From: Actinomycetota bacterium
Lineage (GTDB): Bacteria > Actinomycetota > Actinomycetes > S36-B12 > UBA10799
NCBI GenBank assembly: GCA_030837445.1
Contig: JAUPKM010000590.1
Location: 1 to 10,562, forward strand
Length of the DNA stretch: 10,562 bases
Direction: 5' to 3'
A program made the position numbers and the translations under genes. The notes beneath the pieces are model-generated. The model did not search any database and was not told the DNA's origin. It saw nothing but the letters and a program-made list of their open reading frames with translations. This document shows positions 1-6,026 of this stretch, one piece after another (positions within the stretch are counted from its first letter, which is position 1; every line of letters starts with the position of its first letter).

Positions 1-1152
1 ACCGATCAGGTGGACCTCTTCCCCGGTCGACGGGGAGCCGGAAACATCTTCTACAACCAGGTGCGCGCGTCCGGCTCCATCCCGCAGGTGTGTGCACTGT
101 TCGGCCCGAGCGCTGCCGGCGGTGCCTACATTCCAGCCTTCTGCGACCTGGTCGTGATGGTCGAGGGCAACGCCTCGATGTACTTGGGCTCCGACCGGAT
201 GGTGGAGATGGTCACCGGGGAGAAGACCACGCTGGAGGAGATGGGCGGCGCCCGGGTTCACTGCACCCAGAGCGGGGTCGGCCACAAGTTGGTCAAGACC
301 GAGGTTGAGGCGCTGGCCGCCGTGGCCGCCTACCTGTCCTACCTGCCCGACAACTTTCGGCATGACCCCCCGACCATCGCAGCCACCGGACCAGAGGGAA
401 TCGACCTTCGCGCGCTCGTGCCGGCAAGTGAGCGGCAGGCGTTCGATATGCGCAGATGCGTCCGGGGGCTGTTGGACGCTGACAGCTTCTTTGAGATTCA
501 CGCTCTGTGGGCTCGCGAGGTACTCGTCGGGTTCGGGCGGCTGGACGGTCGGACCGTCGGGGTTGTGGGCAACAATTCGATGTTCAAGGGCGGGGTGTTG
601 TTTGTGGACTCCGCTGACAAGGCGGCGCGGTTCATCAACATCTGTGACGCCTTCAACGTGCCGATCTTCTTCCTGGCCGATGTCCCCGGGTTCATGGTCG
701 GCAGCGCTGTCGAGCGGCAGGGGATCATCCGGCATGGCGCGAAACTGATCACCGCCGTCAGTGAGGCGACCGTGCCGAAGTTCTGCGTCGTGGTGCGGAA
801 GGCCTACGGTGCGGGTCTGTACGCGATGGGCGGACCAGGCTTCAACCCGGACGCAACCATTGCGCTGCCGACCGCCAAGATCGCCGTGATGGGCGCCGAG
901 GCCGCCATCAACGCGGTCTACGCGAACAAGATCGCAGCGATCGAGGATCAGGACGAACGGGACCGCTTCGTCAGCGACAAGCGGGAAGAGTACGAGGAGG
1001 ACATCGACCTACTCCGACTCGCCAGCGAGTTGGTGATCGATGCGGTGGTCGAACCTGAGGAGCTGCGCGCCGATCTGATCGCTCGGATGCTGGTGGCGAC
1101 CCGCAAGGATCGCTCATTCTCCCGGCGCCGACATGGGATCCCGCCTGTCTGA
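1..1152 (+). CDS. Acyl-CoA carboxylase carboxyltransferase (beta) subunit, 5'-truncated
   Basis: Biotin-dependent carboxyltransferase that moves CO2 from carboxybiotin to an acyl-CoA; it would act in the cytoplasm with a biotin carboxylase/carrier subunit not seen here. The frame is open from base 1, so the start lies outside the window. 383 residues are present, against roughly 510-550 in the family, so about the first 130-160 are missing. Both halves of the crotonase-like fold are recognisable: GPSAAGGAY (bases about 106-129) supplies the first oxyanion hole, and DVPGFMVG followed by RKAYGAGLYAMGG (about 796-834) forms the second half. MVTGEKTTLEEMGGARVH is also typical. The C-terminus, RRHGIPPV, resembles the usual HGNIPL ending. 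Where PccB/AccD5 proteins read YGGAYDVM, this one reads YGAGLYAM, closer to methylcrotonyl- or glutaconyl-type subunits, so propionyl-CoA should not be assumed. The family call is firm; the substrate is open. Confidence 0.95.
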   Translation, partial: TDQVDLFPGRRGAGNIFYNQVRASGSIPQVCALFGPSAAGGAYIPAFCDLVVMVEGNASMYLGSDRMVEMVTGEKTTLEEMGGARVHCTQSGVGHKLVKTEVEALAAVAAYLSYLPDNFRHDPPTIAATGPEGIDLRALVPASERQAFDMRRCVRGLLDADSFFEIHALWAREVLVGFGRLDGRTVGVVGNNSMFKGGVLFVDSADKAARFINICDAFNVPIFFLADVPGFMVGSAVERQGIIRHGAKLITAVSEATVPKFCVVVRKAYGAGLYAMGGPGFNPDATIALPTAKIAVMGAEAAINAVYANKIAAIEDQDERDRFVSDKREEYEEDIDLLRLASELVIDAVVEPEELRADLIARMLVATRKDRSFSRRRHGIPPV

Positions 1153-1192
1153 ACATCGGTGGGCCGCGCCCGCAGACTCCGCGAGGCGCGTC

Positions 1193-1224
1193 GGAGGCCT
1201 AGCATGGGGGAATGGCTCGAGTAA
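1193..1224 (+). other. Shine-Dalgarno plus six-codon mini-ORF overlapping the regulator start
   Basis: GGAGG at 1193-1197 lies six bases before an ATG at 1204. That ATG opens a mini-ORF encoding MGEWLE and stops at TAA 1222-1224, in a different frame from the response regulator, whose ATG is at 1212. It could be chance, or an upstream ORF that matters only on transcripts reading through from the carboxylase gene. The sequence is clear; a function is speculative. Confidence 0.3.
1200..1211 (+). promoter_or_regulatory. Probable leaderless promoter -10 of the response regulator gene
   Basis: TAGCAT (1200-1205) fits the actinobacterial -10 pattern TAnnnT. It is followed by exactly six bases and then the ATG at 1212, so transcription would begin at or next to the A of the start codon. 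No convincing -35 hexamer lies 16-18 bases upstream. The gene lacks a correctly spaced Shine-Dalgarno sequence, which agrees with leaderless translation. This is inferred from spacing alone. Confidence 0.4.
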
Positions 1225-1919
1225 TCCTTGCCGAGGACGATGAGGCGATTTCGGAACCACTGGCGCGCGCCCTGCGCCGCGACGGCCACGAGGTGGCGGT
1301 GTTGAACACCGGTCAGGGGGCGTTGGAGGTCGGTAGCGCTGGCGTCGGGGACCTGATGGTGCTGGACCTGGGTCTTCCGGGTATCGACGGGATCGAGGTC
1401 ATCCGCAGTCTGCGCGAACAGGGCAGCAAGATGCCGATCATCGTGGTGACGGCGAGGACCTCCGACCTGGATTTCGTGGTCGGATTGGACGCCGGGGCCG
1501 ATGACTACGTCGCGAAACCGTTCCGGATAGACGTGCTGCTGGCGCGGGTCCGGGCATTGGTCCGTCGGGGCTCTTCGCCGGCGATCATCAGGGTCGGTGA
1601 GATGGTGATCGACTCCGCCGCCCGCCGGGTCCGGGTTGGCGACAATGAGGTCCCGCTCACGCCCAAGGAGTACGACGTGCTGCTGCTGTTGTCGCAGAAC
1701 GTTGGCAAGGTCATGTCGCGAGAGCAGATCATGAAGGAGATCTGGCGCGGGGAGTGGTTCGGCGGTTCGAAGACCCTCGATATGCACGTCTCGGGGCTGC
1801 GCCGGAAACTCGCCGAGGCCGGAGTCGGGCGGGAACCCACGATCGGTACCGTGCGCGGCGTCGGCTTCCGCATGGAGGAAATCCCCGCCGCCAGCGGCGA
1901 TCAGTCGGCCCGGCCCTAG
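1212..1919 (+). CDS. OmpR/PhoB-family response regulator
   Basis: Cytoplasmic DNA-binding regulator of a two-component system, 235 residues, the usual length for the family. The receiver domain spans about residues 1-118: acidic pocket E8/D9/D10, phosphoacceptor D52 in VLDLGLPG, switch T80 in VVTAR, and K102 in the KPF motif. The winged-helix effector domain spans about 126-224, with LTPKEYDVL, the recognition-helix segment TLDMHVSGLRRKL and the C-terminal wing motif TVRGVGFRM. All catalytic residues are present, so it should be a functional phosphorelay partner. The ATG at 1212 gives a receiver domain of standard length; GGAGG at 1193-1197 is too far away to serve it (14 bases), and a TAGCAT -10 suggests a leaderless message. 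The partner kinase begins 9 bases after the stop in the same frame. Target genes cannot be inferred. Confidence 0.96.
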   Translation: MARVILAEDDEAISEPLARALRRDGHEVAVLNTGQGALEVGSAGVGDLMVLDLGLPGIDGIEVIRSLREQGSKMPIIVVTARTSDLDFVVGLDAGADDYVAKPFRIDVLLARVRALVRRGSSPAIIRVGEMVIDSAARRVRVGDNEVPLTPKEYDVLLLLSQNVGKVMSREQIMKEIWRGEWFGGSKTLDMHVSGLRRKLAEAGVGREPTIGTVRGVGFRMEEIPAASGDQSARP

Positions 1920-1928
1920 GTAGCTCGG

Positions 1929-3239
1929 GTGTATCGACGCTTCCTGTCCGCGACGCTACGGGTGACGCTGGCGACTGTGGTGCTGATGGCCGTCGCCCTT
2001 GGTTCCCTCGCCGCCTACTTCATCCGGCAGAACTTCCAGGGCCAGGCGGACGAGTTGGCAGCCCGGACTGCCGTTGCCGTCTCCTTCCGTGAGGCGAGCG
2101 GACTGGGCGTGACACCGGAATGGCTCGACTCGATCGCCCCCGATGATCAACTCGCAGTGTCGTTCAGCAACGGTCGGACGGTGACCGCGCCCGGACCGAG
2201 TATCGGTCGGCAGTTCGTGGCCACGCGACCTGATCCGCTCGGGGGTTTCACAGTCACCGCCGGCATCAGCCAGGCGCGGAGCTACGCCCTGTTCGGCGGT
2301 GTGATCGGAATCCTGCTGCTGACCTCGGCCGTGTCCCTCGCCGTCGCCTACCGGGTGGCTGGCCGGGAGGCCCGGCGGGTGAACCGACCGTTGGGGGACT
2401 TGGCCAGCCATGCTGAAACGCTGGGTAGCGGCCAACACACTCGCCGGGCGAAGCCGACCGGAATCGACGAGATCGACCGGATCGCGAGGGTGCTGGACGA
2501 CCGGTCGCATCGGATCGGCGAAGTGCTCGACGCCGAGCGCCGCACGTCCCGGGAGATGAGTCATCAGGTGCGGACACCGCTGACGGCGTTGTCGCTGCGG
2601 CTTGAGGAGATAATCCTGACTGACGATCTGGAGGAGGCGAAGTCCGAGGCCGCCGTCGGCGTGGTGCAGATAGAGCGGCTCACGGATGTCATCGACCAGC
2701 TCGTCAAGGGCCGGCGGGAAGGAATCCAGACCGAACAGGAGAAGGTCGACCTGGCGGATCTGGTGTCCGACCAGATGGTCGAGTGGTACCCGGCGTTCGC
2801 CGCCCGAAAGCGAAGGATCGTGCTGCAGGCAGGCCGACACATCTACGCGTGGGCGAGCCCGGGGGGTCAGAGCCAGGTGCTGGCGACTCTGCTGGAGAAC
2901 ACCCTGCTGCACGGCCGCGGGGACGTGATCGTGAGGGTGCGGGAGAGTGGCAGCTCGGCCGTGCTGGAGGTGGTTGACAGTCGCGGCGTGATGCGGCTGA
3001 AGGAGGGCCAGGATCCGTTCGAGCGGGGAGTTTCGGCCAGCGGCACTGGTCTCGGGCTGGCGTTGGCGCAGACCTTGGTGTCGGCTGACGACGGGGATAT
3101 CGCGATGACCTCTCGGCGCCCGCCGACCTTCACCGTCTACCTGCCGTTGTATCGGGACCAGACGCAGGCGAAGGCCAAGGCGAAAGCGGACCAGGCCGCG
3201 GTGGACGCCCAACTTGGCAAGTGGGTGGGGCCGGCTTGA
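1929..3239 (+). CDS. Membrane sensor histidine kinase (HAMP-HisKA-HATPase)
   Basis: Partner of the response regulator just upstream, probably co-transcribed with it. The 436 residues comprise TM1 (about 10-32), a short extracytoplasmic sensor region of about 85 residues without recognisable motifs, TM2 (about 119-141), a HAMP linker (about 142-195), HisKA, and a HATPase domain (about 310-408). The phosphoacceptor is H212 in SHQVRTPL, a variant of the usual SHELRTPL. The N box has N324 in LLENTLLHG. The G2 box is GTGLGL (372-377). The G1 box is degenerate: the DxGxG position reads DSRGV from D350, so its second glycine is lost. An Ala/Lys-rich tail (about 411-424, including AKAKAKAD) extends past the ATPase fold. 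The start is GTG with no good Shine-Dalgarno, suggesting coupling to the regulator. A later ATG (codon 20) would remove half of TM1. The signal sensed is unknown. Confidence 0.94.
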   Translation: MYRRFLSATLRVTLATVVLMAVALGSLAAYFIRQNFQGQADELAARTAVAVSFREASGLGVTPEWLDSIAPDDQLAVSFSNGRTVTAPGPSIGRQFVATRPDPLGGFTVTAGISQARSYALFGGVIGILLLTSAVSLAVAYRVAGREARRVNRPLGDLASHAETLGSGQHTRRAKPTGIDEIDRIARVLDDRSHRIGEVLDAERRTSREMSHQVRTPLTALSLRLEEIILTDDLEEAKSEAAVGVVQIERLTDVIDQLVKGRREGIQTEQEKVDLADLVSDQMVEWYPAFAARKRRIVLQAGRHIYAWASPGGQSQVLATLLENTLLHGRGDVIVRVRESGSSAVLEVVDSRGVMRLKEGQDPFERGVSASGTGLGLALAQTLVSADDGDIAMTSRRPPTFTVYLPLYRDQTQAKAKAKADQAAVDAQLGKWVGPA

Positions 3240-3241
3240 GG

Positions 3242-3278
3242 GGCTGAGCAACAGCCGCTGACGCACCCGCCGGGTCAG
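3242..3278. terminator. Weak hairpins between convergent kinase and GtrA genes
   Basis: Two small inverted repeats fill the junction. GGCTG (3242-3246) pairs with CAGCC (3252-3256) around a 5-base loop. ACCC (3265-3268) pairs with GGGT (3272-3275), extendable by CTG/CAG across a 4-base bulge, and overlaps the GtrA stop codon. Neither is followed by a T-run, so classical intrinsic termination is doubtful; short stems like these arise easily in GC-rich DNA. Confidence 0.22.
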
Positions 3279-3811
3279 ATCTCGACGGTGCCCATCAGTC
3301 GTTCTCGTTCTTCGGGGTCGTCGACCTCAGGGAACACGAATTTGCGGTACGACCAGAACCGGAACATGGTGCCCAGCCCAAGTCCGATCACGTTGGCTGA
3401 GATGTTGTCGGCCAAGGCGCTCTCGAAGCCCAGTGCGTAGTGGCTGACCCAGAGGCACCCAACAGCGATCAGCATGGCCACGCCGTTGAGGGCGAAGAAC
3501 AGCATGTACTCCCGGGCGAAGGAGGTACGTCCGCGGTGTTTGAAGGTCCAGAACCGGTTCCCGAAGTAGGCAACCGTGGTAGCGGCCGCGACCGACACTA
3601 CTTTGGCCGTCAGCGGCTTGCCGTCCAGCGGGCCGAAGTAGAGAAGTAGGTTGAAGAGTCCGATATCGACCACCAGGGCGCTGAGTCCGACGATGCCGAA
3701 CTTGGCCATCTCGTGGATGAGGCCTTGAAGTCGCAGATACAAGGACCGGACGAATCCCGACGACTCGGGCGCCTCCGGGGAGGTCATGTCGAGTTGGGAG
3801 GTCTGTGCCAC
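3275..3811 (-). CDS. GtrA-family four-helix membrane protein
   Basis: Small integral membrane protein of the GtrA/DPMS-flippase-like family, whose studied members help move lipid-linked sugars across the membrane or assist surface-polysaccharide glycosylation. Of its 178 residues, the first 35 or so are cytoplasmic and polar, followed by four hydrophobic helices at about 37-60, 69-88, 102-125 and 134-152. Family signatures are KFGIVG near helix 1, YFGNRFWTFKHR after helix 2 and RFWSYRKFVF after helix 4; an acidic tail (EVDDPEERE) follows. The GTG at 3811 fits a leaderless start: TACGCT lies exactly six bases upstream. The alternative, ATG at codon 9 (3787), lacks a Shine-Dalgarno. It is convergent with the kinase and divergent from the operon holding purK and purE; a GtrA gene next to purK also occurs in mycobacteria (Rv3277, recalled). 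The lipid-linked substrate is unknown. Confidence 0.93.
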   Translation of the reverse strand: MAQTSQLDMTSPEAPESSGFVRSLYLRLQGLIHEMAKFGIVGLSALVVDIGLFNLLLYFGPLDGKPLTAKVVSVAAATTVAYFGNRFWTFKHRGRTSFAREYMLFFALNGVAMLIAVGCLWVSHYALGFESALADNISANVIGLGLGTMFRFWSYRKFVFPEVDDPEERERLMGTVEI

Positions 3812-3823
3812 CTATATAGCGTA
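3794..3823. promoter_or_regulatory. Candidate bidirectional promoter with symmetric -10 (TAGCGTA)
   Basis: TAGCGTA at 3817-3823 fits TAnnnT on both strands. On the plus strand, TAGCGT (3817-3822) has TTGGGA (3794-3799) upstream at exactly 17 bases, four of six matches to TTGACA, and would serve the acyl-CoA dehydrogenase operon with a leader of about 75 bases. On the minus strand, TACGCT (3823-3818) lies six bases before the GtrA GTG, giving a leaderless message; its -35 is poor. The plus-strand -35 lies inside the start of the GtrA gene. Inferred from sequence only. Confidence 0.4.
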
Positions 3824-3891
3824 CCCGCCTTTGCTGTGGTCATGCCTCTGTGCCACCGTGAGTCTCGTCACCAGGGAAGTTGGATTGGAAC

Positions 3892-3896
3892 AGGAG
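3892..3896 (+). promoter_or_regulatory. Ribosome binding site setting the acyl-CoA dehydrogenase start
   Basis: AGGAG at 3892-3896 lies seven bases before the ATG at 3904. It decides against the in-frame TTG at 3880, which would add eight residues with no family resemblance and has no such site. Confidence 0.75.
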
Positions 3897-3903
3897 ACTC
3901 GGC

Positions 3904-5058
3904 ATGGATTTGAGGCTGTCCGCGGAGCACGAGGCGTTGCGCAAGACTGTCGAGGAGTTCGCTCAGGATGCGGTGGCCCCCGTCATCGGCGACTACTACG
4001 CGCGTGCCGAATTCCCGCTGCCACTGGTGCGAACGATGGCCGAGATGGGTTTGTTTGGCCTGCCCTTCCCGGAGGAGTACGGGGGGATGGGCGGGGACTA
4101 CGTGTCCCTCTGTGTGGCCATCGAGGAGTTGGCCCGGGTCGACTCCTCCATCGCCATCACCTTGGAGGCGGGGGTGTCGCTCGGTGCGATGCCGATCTAT
4201 CGGTTCGGCAGCGACGAGTTGAAGGCCGAGTGGCTGCCTCGACTCACGTCCGGGGAACTGCTCGGAGCGTTCGGCCTGACCGAACCGGGCGCCGGCTCGG
4301 ACGCCGGCGGCACCCGGACCACCGCGGTGCTTGACGGCGACGCCTGGGTGATCAACGGCTCAAAGGCGTTCATCACCAACTCCGGTACCGAGATCACCGG
4401 GCTGGTCACTGTCACCGCAGTCACCGACACCGGACCGGACGGCGGCAAACAGATCTCCTCCATCCTGGTACCTGCGGGCACGCCGGGTCTGACCGTCGCG
4501 CCCGGCTACCACAAGGTCGGCTGGGATGCCTCAGATACCCATGAGTTGTCCTTCGTGGACGAGCGGGTGCCGGCCACCAACCTGGTGGGAGACCGCGGGC
4601 GTGGCTACGCCCAGTTCCTACGGATCCTGGACGAGGGACGGATCGCCATCGCTGCGCTGGCCGCTGGACTGGCGCAGGGGTGCGTCGACGAGTCGGTGCG
4701 CTACGCCCAGACCCGGGAAGCCTTCGGTCGCCCGATCGGCGCCAACCAGTCGATCGCCTTCATGATCGCCGACATGGAGGCGCGAGCCCACACCTCGCGG
4801 GTGCTCTGGCGGGAGGCCGCTGGCCGAATGCAACGCGGCGAGTCTTTCAAGCACCAGGCCGCGATCGCCAAGATGGTCACCAGTGAAGCCGCGATGGACA
4901 ACGCCCGGGCCGCAACCCAGGTGCACGGTGGCTACGGCTTCACGATTGAGTTCCCGGTCGGGAGGTTCTACCGAGACGCCAAGATCCTTGAGATCGGCGA
5001 GGGCACAACCCAGGTGCAGCAGCTGCTGATCGCCCGGGAACTGGGGCTGCCGACATGA
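3904..5058 (+). CDS. Acyl-CoA dehydrogenase (FAD-dependent)
   Basis: Flavoenzyme catalysing alpha,beta-desaturation of an acyl-CoA, passing electrons to electron-transfer flavoprotein; cytoplasmic. The 384 residues match the usual length (about 380-390). The N-terminal helical domain spans about 1-120. The FAD/substrate beta domain (about 121-230) carries FGLTEPGAGSDAGG (123-136), INGSKAFITNSG (150-161) and KVGWDASDTHELSF. The C-terminal helical domain contains YAQTREAFGRPI, QVHGGYGF (339-346) and IGEGTTQVQQ, which provides the catalytic base E366. Gly245 occupies the place where isovaleryl-CoA and long-chain dehydrogenases put their alternative glutamate, so the E366 mechanism is the only one available. 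The start ATG has AGGAG seven bases upstream. It is the first gene of a coupled unit, its TGA overlapping the next ATG by 4 bases. Chain-length or branched-chain specificity cannot be read. A second dehydrogenase lies at 9301. Confidence 0.95.
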   Translation: MDLRLSAEHEALRKTVEEFAQDAVAPVIGDYYARAEFPLPLVRTMAEMGLFGLPFPEEYGGMGGDYVSLCVAIEELARVDSSIAITLEAGVSLGAMPIYRFGSDELKAEWLPRLTSGELLGAFGLTEPGAGSDAGGTRTTAVLDGDAWVINGSKAFITNSGTEITGLVTVTAVTDTGPDGGKQISSILVPAGTPGLTVAPGYHKVGWDASDTHELSFVDERVPATNLVGDRGRGYAQFLRILDEGRIAIAALAAGLAQGCVDESVRYAQTREAFGRPIGANQSIAFMIADMEARAHTSRVLWREAAGRMQRGESFKHQAAIAKMVTSEAAMDNARAATQVHGGYGFTIEFPVGRFYRDAKILEIGEGTTQVQQLLIARELGLPT

Positions 5059-6026
5059 CCGACGGCACTGCGACTGGCTACGCGGCCCGATGGCTGCCAC
5101 TGGCCGACGGCAGTGGTCTGGCGGCCGTCCAGTTGGACTCGCCGGCAGGCCTCAGCGCCCAGTTCGTCCCCTCGGTCGGGATGGTCGGCTGCTCGCTGAG
5201 CCACCACGGTCAGCAGGTGCTGGGTATCCGCGGCGGACTGTCCGGGTATGTCGGGGCAGGCAAGACGTTCGGTGTGCCGCTGTTGGCGCCGTGGGCCAAC
5301 CGGTTATCCGGCGACGAATACACGGTTGCCGGGCAGACGGTGGATGTCGCGGGTGTTCCGGGGGTGCACCTGGACGGAAACGGTCTGCCGATCCACGGTC
5401 TGCTGGCGGCCGCGGCCGGCTGGCAGGTCGAGGAGTTGACAGCGACAGACACGGTGGCTCGATGTGCGGCCACGCTCCGGTTCGATCATCGGCGGCCGGA
5501 GTTCCCGGCCTTCCCGTTCCCACACGATCTGACTGTCGCGGTTGACCTGTCGGAGTCGACCATGACTGTCACTACGTCGGTGGTAGCTGTGGCCGACCGA
5601 CCGGTCCCTGTCGCCTTCGGCTGGCACCCCTACTTCACTCTGCCGGGCGTACCGCGACCCGAATGGCTGCTGCACCATCCGTTCGATACCCACGTGGAGT
5701 TGTCCGACGTGCTGCTGCCGACGGGCGAAACGACGCGAGTGACAGTGGCCGACGGTCCTCTCGCGGACCGCACCTTCGACGACCTCTACGCGCACGTCGC
5801 CGACGGCACTACCGCCTGGATTGCCGGCGGCGGCCGCCGGATCTCAATGACCTATCTGCGGGGCTACCCCTACGCGATCGTCTTTGCACCGCCGGATCAG
5901 GACCTGATCGCACTCGAGCCGATGACGGCGCCGACGGCTCCGTTCGACGGGCACTTTCCGGTGCGGCTGGTCGCGCCAGGGGACTCCTTCAGTGCGGTGT
6001 TCTCAATCGGGCTGGCGGAGCTATGA
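5055..6026 (+). CDS. Aldose 1-epimerase-like protein (GalM superfamily)
   Basis: Member of the aldose-1-epimerase (mutarotase) superfamily, which interconverts alpha and beta anomers of free or phosphorylated sugars; cytoplasmic. The 323 residues form the expected beta-sandwich length. Motifs in order: PWANRLSGDEY with N82/R83 in the sugar-binding position, PIHGLL with H114, GWHPYF with the acid H191, and LEPMTAPTAPFDG with the base E288. The catalytic His/Glu set therefore looks intact. It lacks a signal peptide and membrane segments. The ATG at 5055 overlaps the dehydrogenase stop in ATGA, and its own stop overlaps the purK ATG in another ATGA, so translation of all three is probably coupled. 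A sugar epimerase between an acyl-CoA dehydrogenase and purK is unexpected, and its real substrate is open; hexose-6-phosphate epimerases belong to the same superfamily. Confidence 0.88.
   Translation: MTDGTATGYAARWLPLADGSGLAAVQLDSPAGLSAQFVPSVGMVGCSLSHHGQQVLGIRGGLSGYVGAGKTFGVPLLAPWANRLSGDEYTVAGQTVDVAGVPGVHLDGNGLPIHGLLAAAAGWQVEELTATDTVARCAATLRFDHRRPEFPAFPFPHDLTVAVDLSESTMTVTTSVVAVADRPVPVAFGWHPYFTLPGVPRPEWLLHHPFDTHVELSDVLLPTGETTRVTVADGPLADRTFDDLYAHVADGTTAWIAGGGRRISMTYLRGYPYAIVFAPPDQDLIALEPMTAPTAPFDGHFPVRLVAPGDSFSAVFSIGLAEL

Noticed and set aside
1153..1199. GGGC/GCCC inverted repeat (around 1160-1170) as a terminator after the carboxylase gene
   Set aside because: It is only a 4-bp stem with a 3-base loop and no T-run, as expected by chance in GC-rich sequence.
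948..1787. 279-codon minus-strand frame spanning the carboxylase end and most of the response regulator
   Set aside because: It crosses two well-supported plus-strand genes and has a low-complexity His/Gln/Arg/Pro composition with no recognisable domain.
1956..3266. 436-codon minus-strand open frame opposite the histidine kinase gene, the same length as the kinase itself
   Set aside because: It is antisense to a gene with complete kinase motifs, its translation is rich in Arg/His/Gln/Pro with no domain resemblance, and such long shadow frames are common in GC-rich DNA. The equal length is coincidence.
5663..6022. Longer purK frame starting at 5663
   Set aside because: The extra 120 residues lie entirely within the epimerase gene in another frame and resemble no protein. 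The ATG at 6023 overlapping the epimerase stop fits the family start.
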